A DNA stretch of 64,000 nucleotides from Liolophura sinensis (taxonomy: Eukaryota; Mollusca; Polyplacophora; Chitonida; Chitonidae), in assembly GCF_032854445.1 (NCBI RefSeq), contig NC_088295.1:79328028-79392027 (forward strand), written 5' to 3'. A program made the translations under genes and the position numbers. Numbering within the stretch: position 1 is the first letter of the stretch; each line of letters starts with the position of its first letter. Positions 48,760-60,260 of this stretch are shown here, piece after piece. Below the pieces are notes generated by a model, which was not told the origin of the DNA, did no database searches, and saw nothing but the letters and a program-made list of their open reading frames with translations.

Positions 48760-49080
48760 CAAAGAAGTTCACTAACAGGTGAGGTTTTTTTTTATCAAAG
48801 CTGTCTCCACAATGTACGTCAATCTCCGTCAATTTAAACAAATCTGTCAGGAATATGGATCGATGGTACAGTGAGGTGTAAGAGAGGAGAGTTAGCAACG
48901 CAATTGCCGCTTGCGTTATGTCCAGGAAAACAGTGCTGCGGCAGGAGAGTGGGTTATTACTGGGCAGTTTATTCAATTATAGCAGCTACTTGGTTTCCAT
49001 TACAGAGCTACCGGGTGATTTTTTGTGAAACAAACGGCCCCAGCTGTCGACATTCCCTAATGGACGGCAACACGAACAAA
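48760..49080 (+). repeat. 330-bp conserved block, copy B
   Basis: Plus-strand counterpart of copy A, with the same order of motifs and an open frame of about 88 codons from 48871. That frame begins with GTG, not ATG, and replacement changes against copy A are as common as expected without selection on protein. Conservation may reflect a younger insertion, gene conversion or a non-coding role. Confidence 0.7.
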
Positions 49081-49907
49081 ATTACTGAATTGACTTTTTG
49101 TAAGAAATCGAAAGGTGTGCTGTATCGTGCATAAACCTTGCACATGCTGCAATTGAAAACAAATTACCAATTTAAATTAAAAACATTCTATCCAAATGTA
49201 TCCAGTGACAGTGTAGGGTGCCCGTATGCAAGTGCAGAACACAGTGCATTATTCATCGGCCTTCTAATTGGTTAACTGGCAGCAGAAGATTGCAAACCGA
49301 GGTGTTAATTTTTTAATACCATAAATCAAGCTGTATTGTTGGATTTTTGCCTTGATGAAGACTTAAAAAGTTCTGATTGGGATGTTAAAAGAGATTTGTA
49401 CTGTTGATTGATATAAATGACACGTTATGAATACTTTATAAAACCATTGCTAGATGGAGCTAAATCCATTAGAAATTCATTATACATGTTGGAATATATT
49501 TTCGTGAACACGGGAGGTTTTCTAAGTTTAAATTGTATTTCAGTAATGTTTTATTTAAGCTACTGTGGAGATATATGGTTGGTCGCTCGCAAACACACAG
49601 ACATATTTAGAACACAGCCTTAAAATGTTATCACTTTATATTACAAGATGTTGGCCATGGCTGGTCGACCACACAGCATGTTATGCATATAGCCTTATAC
49701 GAGTGCGGCTGCTCTTGGGAGCATACAACAGGTGGCTGAAGGTCTCATACCGTGATAATACTTTGATAGATCTGTATATAGTAAAGTCAGCCTTATTGTC
49801 GCTTCATGAGATTGAATGTATGGACGAATTTGTATTCAGAAGTATTTCCTGTTTCTTATGTTAGCCGTCACAATATCACTCCACCCCGACACAGCATACT
49901 GGTAGAT
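49081..49907. other. Non-coding part of the direct unit
   Basis: 49240-49340 matches 30.14-30.23 kb (TTGGTTAACTGGCAGCAGAA with TTTGTTAACCAGGAGCTGAA). ORFs 49417-49623 and 49565-49864 overlap each other in different frames and have no recognisable domain. Confidence 0.45.
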
Positions 49908-50094
49908 ACATCACACCTGTAAACACATCACACTTGTAAACACATCACTTTTGTGCACACATCTCACTTGAAGACACATCTCACTGGTAGACACATCACA
50001 CATGCAGACACATCTCACTTGTAAACAAATCACAACTGCAGACATATCACCACTGCAGACACATCACACATGTAGACACATCATACTTGTAGAC
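49908..50094. repeat. 17-bp tandem array, 11 units exactly
   Basis: The span is 187 bp, or 11 x 17 bp with no indels. The unit is of the type ACATCACACTTGTAGAC. Variable positions lie mainly in the middle (CACCTGTAA, CACATGCAG, CAACTGCAG). Confidence 0.95.
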
Positions 50095-53000
50095 AGGAGA
50101 CCTTCCTCGAAATCTAGAATTACAGCTGATGGTAACAGTTGTCTTCTTTACGTTCCGAATCATTAGCTTTATATTCCCCATCGTATAAACCCAACGATCA
50201 AATCACATTAATTAATATCAATGTCAATAAAGAAAAGTCTTCTTATGTACAGGGTTTTTGTCTTCCGAGTTGATCTTTTTCAGATTCTAAAGTTCAAACT
50301 TTCGTTGTACTTCAATTCCAGTCTTCAAAATTAAAATACATTTAATTTAAAACAGTAATTCTGTTCATGAATCTAAGAGATAGTTGTCCCATATGCAATT
50401 TCTATCGATCAGTATTGCCACAATACTCCAGATTTCAAATGAGTATGGGGAGATTAATTATTGATTTTGGACAACATTCTATCTGTAGAATGTAGAAACT
50501 GTAGAAACCAAACATGTTAAAGCCAAATTTTAGCCGTTAGACTTACAGCTAAACACGCCCTTGTGGCATTTCAGGTGGCAAAAGAACAAAATAATGTTAA
50601 TCTAATGTGTTCTAGAGTGTTGTAGAAAATATGTGCTCTAATACTTTTAATGCATCACTAATGTAACTAAAAGCATCTGTTGATTTGTTTTAAAGAAAAA
50701 GGCTTTGGCTTTTCTTGAGACGCACGTGACTGCTTGTTGACTTACCTCTCTGTCCTCCGCGTAAACAAAATAATTCGACTCAAATTCAAGAATTGTGAAT
50801 GAAAAAAACCATTAAACTCTTGAAGCTCTTCTGTTGCTTAAAAATAGAACAGTTTTCAGCTTGCAGTATGTCCTGCTATTAAAGGTTCCTTGCCCGTTAT
50901 CTCCTCTTCTACTCAAGTGTACACCTGATAAAGCATTATACACATTGTGCACTTGTTATATCAAAATAAATTATCCCATTTTTCATACTTTCGTGCAAGA
51001 AGGAAATGAAAAACAGGAATGCAAAAGGTCGGAATGCATAGTAAATCTCTCTTGATGAAAAGACAGAACGTTTCAAAAAATTGATGACCTGCTTTTGTAA
51101 ACGAATTTCATATCTGGTTTGTGAGTCTTTAAATATTACTTTTATCTTCAATTTTTTAAGATGTACAAAAGAAGAAACAATTGAAATGAAACAAATGTGA
51201 GGTCAACGTTATATGATCGGAGAGTGCCTTATTTCTGAACACGCCATGAATACCGTGGTACAGGTGAAGAAATGTGCTTCCATCATCTCCTAAAATAAGT
51301 CCCGCGATGTGTGCGAATCTTTTCTGTTAGTATATAGTGAGGCTGTTGACTGCTTATTTGAGGTTTCCTTATATTGCAAGAATTGATTACCTAAGGACAA
51401 GTTAGTTACTTCTATTTCGTATTGATAAAATCTGTCCACTGAGTATGTCATATAGACTGCTCCATGTCTGGCCAATGATTAATGGGCTTTCCCGATAATC
51501 GGATCAGGTCAGGCCTTTGCACACTTTGCAGAGGAGTTCTTTTATATTATCTAAACTACAGCTCACTACTACAGCTATATTTATCATATATCTATGGCCG
51601 TTACCCAACTAATGCACAGGCATCCAATATTTTCTCGCATTGGATGGTTCGTATATGCATCCTTTGAAAACAGAGACTACTTTCAATGTTTTCATTCAAA
51701 GCGCCCTTTTCGTCTGAGAATATTTTAAAGTTCAACTTCTCTGTTTTATACCCACGCTACATCTCTCCTTACCAATGTCTATAAACAAAGCGTTCACCCG
51801 TCAATCACTGGAACACATTGCGGTGTGGATTAACATGTTCATATGTCTACAGGTCTAATACCTCTTGACTGCCCCATCACGTTAACAAAACTGGCACTTC
51901 ATTGAATTATTAGCTATTTTTATCAGAGCAGTTTCGTGATGTTAAAGTGTCATTCACATCAAATTAACCAGTTAGATTAACGGTCCTAAAATAACAGTTC
52001 TAACACTCGATGTGTTGTGGCAGGGACACAATTGGAATAGAGTTAACTTTTGCGTCTTTCTCGAGAATTCTAGAGTAGCTGGGGTCAGGTAAAATTACTG
52101 AGGAGTTTCACTCAATTTTAGCTTCGCCTTTTTCGCAGTGGAAGAAAGTTGGTATTTTACCCACATATCAACCCTTGTCACTTGTTTAACGAATCAATCC
52201 CAAGTTCATAGAAGATTGGCCGGTGTTGTCTGCCGCAAGATGCCAAGTAATACATGTATTACGTAAGCAGGCGCTCCCATTCGTAGAAAGAAACCAAATT
52301 TCAAACCACTGGGCTGAATTACCCACTGACGTTTCTGCGGGACTATGAGGGTTGGAAAAGGGAAAATTGATCCATTTGTTAATTGATTGAGAAACGGTGG
52401 CATTTTATAACAGTGTATCTTTTACTAGTTAAAAAACAGTGACGCATGTTTTTGCCACCCACTTAAACGCGCTGAATTGACGCCTGGAAGTTAGCTGTCA
52501 TTCTTCTTCGTGAAACTCTTAATGATTCCGTTCTTCGTATAAAACGCGACATTGTCTACAGTTTTGTTTATACAATAATGCAACAATTTGCTAATTATAG
52601 TTCGCAACATTAGGCAATTGTCGGTCGTTGGGAGACTGTTGTCCAATATGCATTTGAAATCGACCGGTACTGCCACAATGCTTTGATCAAATCACCGTAA
52701 GCACATGTAAGCCTGAGAATTGTACGCACTTGAACACAAAATGAATGATTTACCATGTTTACTATTTACGTTTATTTACTCCAACTGCTAAACGTTGTGA
52801 TGTAAAACAACTTCTACGTGACACCTGGGAAGCAGCTCATTGCTGTAGCTGCTTTCAACGTAATCTACTTCATTTACTTGTATGAACGCATTTTACAGAA
52901 AGGAATTTTCTGGAACTGTGGCTGTATGACAAGTAATAATTCGCAGATATATTGCGTGTAATAGGCACACTAGGAAAATATAATTCTGCTGCTGCATTTT

Positions 53001-53600
53001 ATAGTGTTTTGTTGTTTACCATTTATAAGGTTTCCTGTATTTTGATGTTCAATATTTTCAGTTTTATTATTATTTTATGACGGACTTAAGTTAGAATTTT
53101 CCATAAATTTTACAAAATGTCATTCCTGAGATTGACTCTGCCGACATTTATTTTAATCAGCCAGAATTTATTTCCGCTATCTGCGCATATCACAGAAACA
53201 GTTTTATATCGTCCCACTATAATGTCATATCCCATAAGGTCTCAGAGTTCGGCTGTATCTGGCGACAAACATTTAGCCCAAGGTCAATTTGCGTTCTCCA
53301 TTCAGCGGCTGACGCGATTTGTTTGTATCCATGTTGTGTCGGAGGTACATGTCATGCATATTCACTTTTCATCGCTTATCAGTTCCGTGGATAAAGCCTT
53401 AATACCCTACATAAGCCACAGTGTGCGTGCTTGAGCCAAGAATCAGTGTACATGGCATAATGTGCATGTATATACTCCGCGATTTTTGTTTTTTGCGGTC
53501 CCTGGGATATTTACTCAACAGCTTGTGTAAACATGACCACCCCATGTGTGACTTACGTTTACACAGATTACGTCTGGCAGGTTTTTTGGCATGCCGAATG
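50095..53600. other. Non-coding part of the direct unit
   Basis: Matches 30.8-33.5 kb in order, with the core motif at about 52083-52115. ORF 53117-53434 (105 codons) covers a region similar to 33.17-33.5 kb, but the reading frame is not shared there. Confidence 0.5.
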
Positions 53601-53989
53601 TAGGGCTATTTCAGGATATTGTTTGCTTCTTAATTTGTCATGGAACATAGATATTTGACAATTGTTAAATTAACATTAGTGATATCTTGATCAACTGTTG
53701 ACTTACTAAGCAAAAAATTCGATACGCTCTTCGAAATTATAAGCTGAAGGTATGTTTCATTTCCCTCGAAGCTATTTGAAGCTGGTTTATTTCTGTAACA
53801 TTAAGGTTTGGATATTTGCTTTCAGATTATTTGGCGTTTTGGTAAGTAATGCACATCGTTGTTGGTGACAGACTCTGGCTGGAGATCAACAGAACTGACG
53901 ACTGCCGTGTCTTTTAATTAAATGGGTTGGTTGATGTTTTTTTTTTCAGTAATGCTTTGGTTGGCGTTGATGATGGAGTAAATTGCTGA

Positions 53990-54740
53990 GGGGTAGGGCG
54001 TTGAATAAAGAGGAGAACGGGCAGGTTACTGAGGGCATTTGGGACTGGTAGATGGTGAGTCCGTATGCTGTTGAGTGGATTGGAGAAGGATGAGTGGATT
54101 AGTGACGGGTAGGGCGTTGTATTGAGAGGAGAACGGGCAGGTTACTGAGGGCATTTGGGACTGGTAGGATGGCGAGTCCGTATGCTGTTGAGTGGATAGG
54201 AGAGGGGTGAGTGGATTAGTGAGGGGTAGGATGGTGAATGGATGTTGAGGGCATTTGGTAATGGATAGGGTGTTGAGTTGGTATGCTGGTGAGTGGATTA
54301 GTGAGGGGTAGGATGGTGAATGGATGTTGAGGGCATTTGGTAATAGATAGGGTGTTGAGCCGGTATGCTGGTGAGTGAATTAGTGAGGGTAGGATGGTGA
54401 ATGGATGTTGAGGGCATTTGGTAATGGATAGGGTGTTGAGTTGGTATGCTGGTGAGTGGATTAGTGATGGGTAGGATAGTGAATGGATGTTGAGGGCATT
54501 TGGTAATGGATAGGGTGTTGAGCCGGTATGCTGGTGAGTGAATTAGTGAGGGGTAAGATGGTGAATGGATGTTGGGGGCATTTGGTAATGGATAGGGTGT
54601 TGAGCCGGTATGCTGGTGAGTGAATTAGTGAGGGGTAGGATGGTGAATGGATGTTGAGGGCATTTGGTAATGGATAGGGTGTTGAGCCGGTATGCTGGTG
54701 TGTAGATTAGTGAGGGCTGGGATGGTGAATCGATGAGTAA
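53990..54740. repeat. 82-bp minisatellite (second, unrelated unit)
   Basis: GTGAATGGATGTTGAGGG recurs at 54234, 54316, 54397, 54479, 54561, 54643 and a variant at 54725, spacing 81-82 bp. The unit also has CATTTGGTAATGGATAGGG, TGTTGAGCCGGTATGCTGG and GAATTAGTGAGGGGTAGG. Two earlier longer units (about 116 bp, GAGGAGAACGGGCAGG at 54010 and 54126) start the array. Confidence 0.95.
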
Positions 54741-55584
54741 GTCGTTACCCTGTTGAGGGTAGTCTGGTAAATTGAGTGGATAGCTAATGTCCTTGTCTGG
54801 CTATCCTTGTGAGAAGACCTTACGATGTTCCGAACTCTATATTGTTTTGGGTATCAATGTGTTCACAGTTCTGACCTCGGCAAGGATTGGGAACACCTTA
54901 GCAGCTTAATAGATTGCATTCAAACTGCCAGTAACAGTTAGCCTCGTGGATGTGCATAAATACTGCAAAAAAATCAGAACTGATGCAATCGCATCAAATC
55001 TATGTGTCCAAACAGAAACCACTAAAGAACTAAGAAAGTATTTAAAGTACAAAATTAGGACGGAATCATAGGAAGAGAGGCAGTCAACAGTTTAAATGAT
55101 GTTGGAAAGCCGCAAGGCATATTCTAGTCGACTGAGTGAAATCAGTATTGAAGTCGTGTACCATGTTATTATATAAATTTTCCATAATAAAATATGTATA
55201 TCCGTTGCGCTTTGATTGCAAGTGTTCAAACATCAAATCTGGAGATATAATTCAGCACGACAAATAAGGTGCCTCTAGCCCCGAGATAAGCGGAATTAGA
55301 CACAAGCATGAAGGAGATTGCCAGAGATTCTGGTACCTCTGTCCATACTTAATTACAGATTAGGGAATTAAACTTATTGTAAGTGTTAAGAAACATAGAG
55401 TGAAAGTGTTTGATGGAATAACCTTGACACACTAGTTTTTGTAATTATAACTAGTGACGTTTATTGAGGCCGTCACATAAAACATAGGATCTAACAAATG
55501 CTAAAAGGCGACATATGTACACGCCATACACAGGACCCTTCGGTATACTTCTATCCAAGAAGGAACAACTTACGATGTCAAAAT
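54741..55584. other. Unassigned non-coding
   Basis: No gene, SINE or paralogous block recognised. Confidence 0.4.
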
Positions 55585-55945
55585 TACCGGTCCCGACAGC
55601 ACAGTTGGTAAAGCGTCCGCTTTGGGGGTGGTAGATCCAGGGTCACACCAATGACCTTAAAAAAGAGAAAATTGTAACTTCCTCGCTTGGCGTTCAGCAT
55701 GAAGGGGATAGTGCAGCAACTGGTTGACCCGTACGGGTATAATGGCTTGAGCAGGGTGGCTCCCCTGCCAACGGTAAGTCGTCTCAGTGAAGCAGCATTA
55801 GATAAAAGAGCGGTGGAAATTCGTCCTGCAACGTGGATGCACATTATATACATACTCAGGATTAAAAATTGTTAAGTACGACGGTACACCCCAAGCACTC
55901 ACTCACTCACTCACTCACTCACTCACTCACTCAATCAATCAATCA
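55585..55945 (+). mobile_element. S1-type SINE, complete, with target-site duplication
   Basis: Flanked by ATGTCAAAAT (55575-55584 and 55946-55955). Head: CCCGACAGCACAGTTGGTAA and GTAGATCCAGGGTCACACC. Body: GCAACTGGTTGACCCGTACG, GTAAGTCGTCTCAGTGAAGC. Tail: AAGTACGACGGTACACC, CCAAGC, (ACTC)n(AATC)n. Confidence 0.95.
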
Positions 55946-56399
55946 ATGTCAAAATATCCCTTTTGTCAATCTTGCGAGAGGGTAAATGGTTTTGGTCCTG
56001 GTATAAATGTAATCTCAGATAAGTGTGTCTGAATAAGATACAGATAATATCTGGAGTGTTTGTGGTTTGCTTTAAATCCCGAGAAGGTGGGTATATATCT
56101 TTCACAGTCTTTGCCATCATAGGCTTAGCAAATCATCATTATATACCGTTTAGTTAATGAGAAAAATCGGGTTCGCTGAAGGTTGCTGCTTCATAGTTTC
56201 TGCGTATAGTGAAATTCATACGGGAACAGATATAGGTCAGCTAAAAGGAGACACAATTTCTTCCCACTGTCGATATGTAGTTTTCCCGAATTTCACACAG
56301 ATGTTATTACTGACAAAGTCATGCAACTCGATTTAAACGAAACATCCGATGAATTATAACCCTTCTATGTGCTAAAACTGAAGAAGACTTATTATTAAG

Positions 56400-56944
56400 A
56401 ATATTCTTGTCTTAGGCGTTAGTGTAGCGGTGACCAGTTTTATTAACCACCGATACATTTAGTAACCAATAACGACGTTGTGAAGAGGGGCTTGGTAAGA
56501 ATGACAATGGATGAAAGCCGAATTTATCTTCATCGCCTCAATGTAACACCAGGCCTATAAGTCGGGTTTTAATATTTGAGAAGGATATGTGGCATTTTAC
56601 ATCTAAGGAATTGTCAAACTTTAGACGTGAATGCCCAGAGGATTAAAGTGACAGACATTGGAACAGCATACTGTCCGTGGGCATTTTCGGTACATATACC
56701 GTCACTCAAAGCTCTTAGCGTACAAAGCTCTTATGTTTTAAAGAATTGCGCAAGAAGAAGCGAAGAAAGAAGAAAGATTTTCAAAAGTGCTATAAAAGTA
56801 TAAAAGTGCTTTTATTGTCCAAGTCGCGGTGAAACTTCCAGTTAACCTAATGTTATTTGGAAGATTGCAAGACAAAAAAGCGTGCTAATGTAGGCCAATA
56901 TATCGCAGACTTCCACTGTAATAGCGCTACAGAAAAGCTATTTA
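56400..56944 (+). repeat. Block shared with 35.8-36.5 and 41.0-41.85 kb
   Basis: GACAATGGATGAAAGCCGAA, TAATATTTGAGAAGGATATG, GAGGATTAAAGTGACAGACA match both. It is the terminal block of the duplicated unit, followed directly by the 33-bp array. ORF 56576-56803 is not conserved in the other copies. Confidence 0.65.
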
Positions 56945-57426
56945 TCCCGTGTTAGTTTAGCAGTCAAGTAGATTACACATTTAGTTGGTTTAACAGTCAT
57001 GTAGATTACATATTTAATTGGTTTACAGATGACACATTTAATTGGTTTAGCAGTCAAGTAGATTACACATTTAGTTGGTTTAGCAGTCAAGTAGATTACA
57101 CATTTAGTTGGTTTAGCAGTCAAGTAGATTACACATTTACTTGGTTTAGCAGTCAGATAGACAACACATTTAGTTGGTTCAGGGGTAAATTAGAAAAAAC
57201 ACATTTCGTTGGTTTAGTGGTCAAGGAAACTACACATTTAGTTGGTTAAGGGTAAAGTAAGTTACAAATTTAGTTGGTTTAGGGGTAAAATAGCTTACAC
57301 ATTTAGTTGGATTAGCGGTCAAGTAGGTTACACATTTAGTTAATTTAGCGGCCAAGTATACTACACAACTATTTGCTTTAGCGGTCAAGAAGACTGCACA
57401 ATTAATTGCTACATTTGTCAAGTAGA
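56945..57426. repeat. 33-bp minisatellite, left part
   Basis: Units of the type TTTAGTTGGTTTAGCAG plus TCAAGTAGATTACACA, for example at 57061, 57094 and 57127 (spacing 33). Toward 57.2-57.4 kb the units decay. Because 33 is a multiple of 3, one frame reads an 11-residue repeat (TAKPTKCVIYL), which is an artefact. The array is interrupted at 57427 by the LINE and resumes at 62497. Confidence 0.95.
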
Positions 57427-57582
57427 GTGAGGGAGTGAGTGAGTGAAAGTTTTAACGTCGCTTTCAACAATATTTCAGTTTTATCGCGATCAAGTAGTCG
57501 ATCTACTACGGATAATTCATTTACTATTCAGTCAAAAAGGAACACCAGAAGTCACATAACAAACACAGACGGTAGTTTAAAA
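57427..57582 (-). other. LINE 3' UTR and tail
   Basis: From the ORF2 stop to the tail. The minus strand ends with CTGAAATATTGTTGAAAGCG, ACGTTAAAACTTT and an (ACTC)n run. The S1 SINEs end with CTGGAAAATTGTTGAGTACG, ACGTTAAACCCCAAGC, (ACTC)n, and S3 ends with a diverged version. This is the 3' end an RT of this lineage would recognise. Confidence 0.85.
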
Positions 57583-58550
57583 TCACAGCTTTCCTGCCAT
57601 ACCAATGGAAGAGAGAAAATCAAAAATAGTATCACTTTCTACATAATTGAAAAGGTCTGATAGAGAGCTCACGTGATAAAAGGAATCTCGTACAGGAGCA
57701 AAGTCGCCACAGTCAAGCAATATGTGTTTGACTGTGAACCGTTGATCACAAGCAAAGGAATGAGGAGCATTTTCTCCTGTCAACAAATACCCATGCGTAG
57801 CACATGTGTGACCGATACGACACCTCCTCAAAATGCAAGAGCGGAGACGATGCCGTGAAAGGGAAGGTGCTGGACCAACAAACTGACGTATATGATGCAG
57901 CTTGTTGGTTGTCTGGTCATCCCACTGAGCCTGAAACAAGCGCTTGATATAGGAGCAAATAAGTGAACGCAAGTCGGAATATGGAACGTCAGTTTGGGTA
58001 ATAACGGAATGCAGAGCCGCCTTCGCGGCTCCATCTGCAGCAGTATTCTTAGGGATACCCATATGCACCCAACAAAAGACAATGATAAAATCTTCATTAA
58101 GTCGTTTAAACATCTCCCTGATAGACGGAATGTCTGGATGTACAGGCGAACTAGCCCGAATTGCCTGGAGGCAGGAAAGGGAGTCAGAGCAGATGAGAAA
58201 CAGCAGCAGAAGCCACGCCATCATCATTCTTGGAACCGTCAGTGAATATACGGTGATAAAATGGATACTTTGAACACATATTACTAAACTCCTGTTGGTA
58301 TACTAAAGGGTTGGTGGAAGATTTCTTCAGGGAGGAGAGCGAGGTATCAACCTGAGGCTCAGGACATAACCACGGTGGATCTTCCTGGAAGCGTATGGGG
58401 GTGATAGTATCCAGCCCAAGTCCAGCTGCTTGCACATGTTCCTGGATGCGGACACCTAGTGGAGGAACAATGGATGGCTTCTGAGCATATAAGTCTTCCA
58501 ATTCCGGATGGAAGACACAATTAAAGGCTGGGTTGGATGGATTGGCTCTA
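57583..58550 (-). other. RNase H domain and Cys/His C-terminus of ORF2, internally deleted
   Basis: IFTDGSK (58249-58229) is the first catalytic Asp motif, then ICSDSLSCLQAI (second Asp) and VHMGIPKNTAADGAAKAA (last Asp). The conserved block with the catalytic Glu that should lie between the first two motifs is missing, through a frame-changing deletion near 58185-58205. Downstream, GHTCATHGYLL and CDQRFTVKHILLDC form the Cys/His region typical of the I group, and FLSSIGM is the usual C-terminal helix. Ends at a stop at 57583-57585. Confidence 0.9.
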
Positions 58551-59690
58551 AGCTTTGTGATAAGGATAGTTTAGTTCTTCGAAGCTCCAGGGGAGGCTCG
58601 TTTGCCTCAACATACAGACTCTCCACAGGAGAGGTACGGAAAGCCTGGTGATGTACAGTTTTGAGTTTCTTCAATTGGGAGCGTGCCGCACCTCCATAAA
58701 CACTGCAGGCATAGTCAAGCTTAGAACGAATCAGTGCTCGATAGAGCTGAAGTAGGGTTTCATGATCCTCTCCCCATCGAGCACTAGAGACAACCTTCAA
58801 AATATCAAGCGCCTTTAGGCATCTGGCTCTAAGGTAATTAATGTGAGATTTAAATGTAATGTGCTTATCGAAGATCACCCCGAGGAATTTTACCTCCCGC
58901 ACAACCTTGATGGGGGACCCATCTAAAAATACGTTCATGGGGTCTTCATGGGGGAAGTACTTCCGACAAAAGTGTACACAGTTAGTCTTCGACTTGGAGA
59001 ACTTAAATCCGTTCTCCAGTGCCCAGGCATGGATTTTGTTAAGGCAAATCTGCAGTTGTCTCTCAATAGTGTGCATACCTTTGCCTCGACAAGAGATACC
59101 AAGATCGTCCACAAAAAGGGACGCATTCATACTAGGAGATAAAACTCTGGCAAGGCTATTAATCTTTGCCATCTTAAATCCATGCATATCTTTCATAATG
59201 CCATATTTCCAAGTAGTGTCATATGCCATATGATCAAAAAAGACAGATACGACATGGTCACCATTAACGATACCGTTCTTAATAAAGGATTCTAGACGAA
59301 CAAGGTGATCAACAGTACTGCTATTCTTTCGAAATCCACATTGAATGTCGCTTATCAACTTATTAGTCTCCAAAAACCTGACTAAGCGATCGTTAATCAT
59401 CCTCTCCATAGTCTTGCATACACAACTGGTTAAGGAAATAGGACGATAGTTATTTGGATCGGTAGAATCCTTTCGGGGCTTTGGGATGGGGACAATAATA
59501 GCGTTTTGCCATGAGGCAGGAAAATTCCCGGAAATCCAAATGGTATTAAAAATTCCAAGAAGCACCCTCAAGGAAGATTCTGGAAGGTGTCGTAAAAGCT
59601 GATAGTGGATATCATCTGGCCCTGGAGTTGAGTCATGGGCCTTGCTCAGGGATGCGGATAGTTCATGTAGAGAAATGTAGCATTGTAGGA
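58550..59690 (-). other. Reverse transcriptase domain of ORF2, missing a conserved block
   Basis: In order: STPGPDDIHYQLLRHLP (upstream block), SWQNAIIVPIPKP, NYRPISLTSC, CGFRKNSSTVDHLV, FFDHMAYDTTW (motif A, 59241-59209), then directly MHGFKMAKINSLARVLS, SLFVDDL (motif C FVDD, 59115-59104), KTNCVHFC, KFLGVIFD, LRARCLKALDILKVV, IRSKLDYACSVYG. The segment between motif A and motif C is too short, and the motif B block (PQG-type) is absent, so about 40-50 residues are deleted in frame near 59170-59180. A second short gap lies before FRTSPVE. Confidence 0.9.
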
Positions 59691-60260
59691 TTCTTCATTT
59701 GAGGATGCAAACTCAAGAGGACTTGCCTCGGTCTGTTCCTTGTTACGCTGGAACTGAGGCAAGTAATTATCTGAAGACGAATGGTGCGCAAATGAAGCGC
59801 CCAACCTATTGGCTATGTCACGTTTTTCTGTCAAAGAATTATTCCCGTCTTTAAGATGATTGACAGTGACATTGGATCCCTTGCCTTTGATGCGTTGGAT
59901 CATATTCCAGACTTTTGACATAGGGGTACGATGATTAATCTTAGAAAGATAACGTTTCCAAGAGTCACGTTTGGACTGTTTAATAGTCCTACGGGCTTTA
60001 GCTCGAGTACGCCTAACATCGTCTAAATTACCGGGAGATGGTCTACATCGGTACACGCGCTCAGCACGTTTCCTGAAACGCCTAGCTCGTTTACAGTCCT
60101 CCATGAACCACGGTTTCTTAATACGGGGAACCGCACATGATTTCGGGATGCATTTTTAGGCTACATCGATTAGCTGATCCAAGAATAACTGGATAGGATC
60201 AATTGCATCAAGAAAAAGGTCGCTAGAAAGTGTTTCACCACACAGAATAGCAAAGCGGGG

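Larger units (their letters stand above)
42250..53600 (+). repeat. Direct copy of the large unit
   Basis: The most complete copy, paired in order with the 24.8-33.5 kb unit and, inverted, with 5.1-15.8 kb. It holds the 43.7-kb S1 SINE, the 48.76-kb conserved block and the 49.9-kb 17-bp array. No ORF with a recognisable domain; reading frames are not shared among copies. Confidence 0.8.

Noticed and set aside
48871-49134. Cys-containing ORF conserved between 8.64-8.84 kb (minus) and 48.87-49.13 kb (plus)
   Set aside because: Starts with GTG, replacement changes are as frequent as expected without selection (about 11 replacement and 5 silent over about 60 codons), and the third copy has stops. 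Kept as a conserved non-coding block.
58859-59233. 124-codon plus-strand ORF
   Set aside because: Antisense shadow of the reverse transcriptase region.
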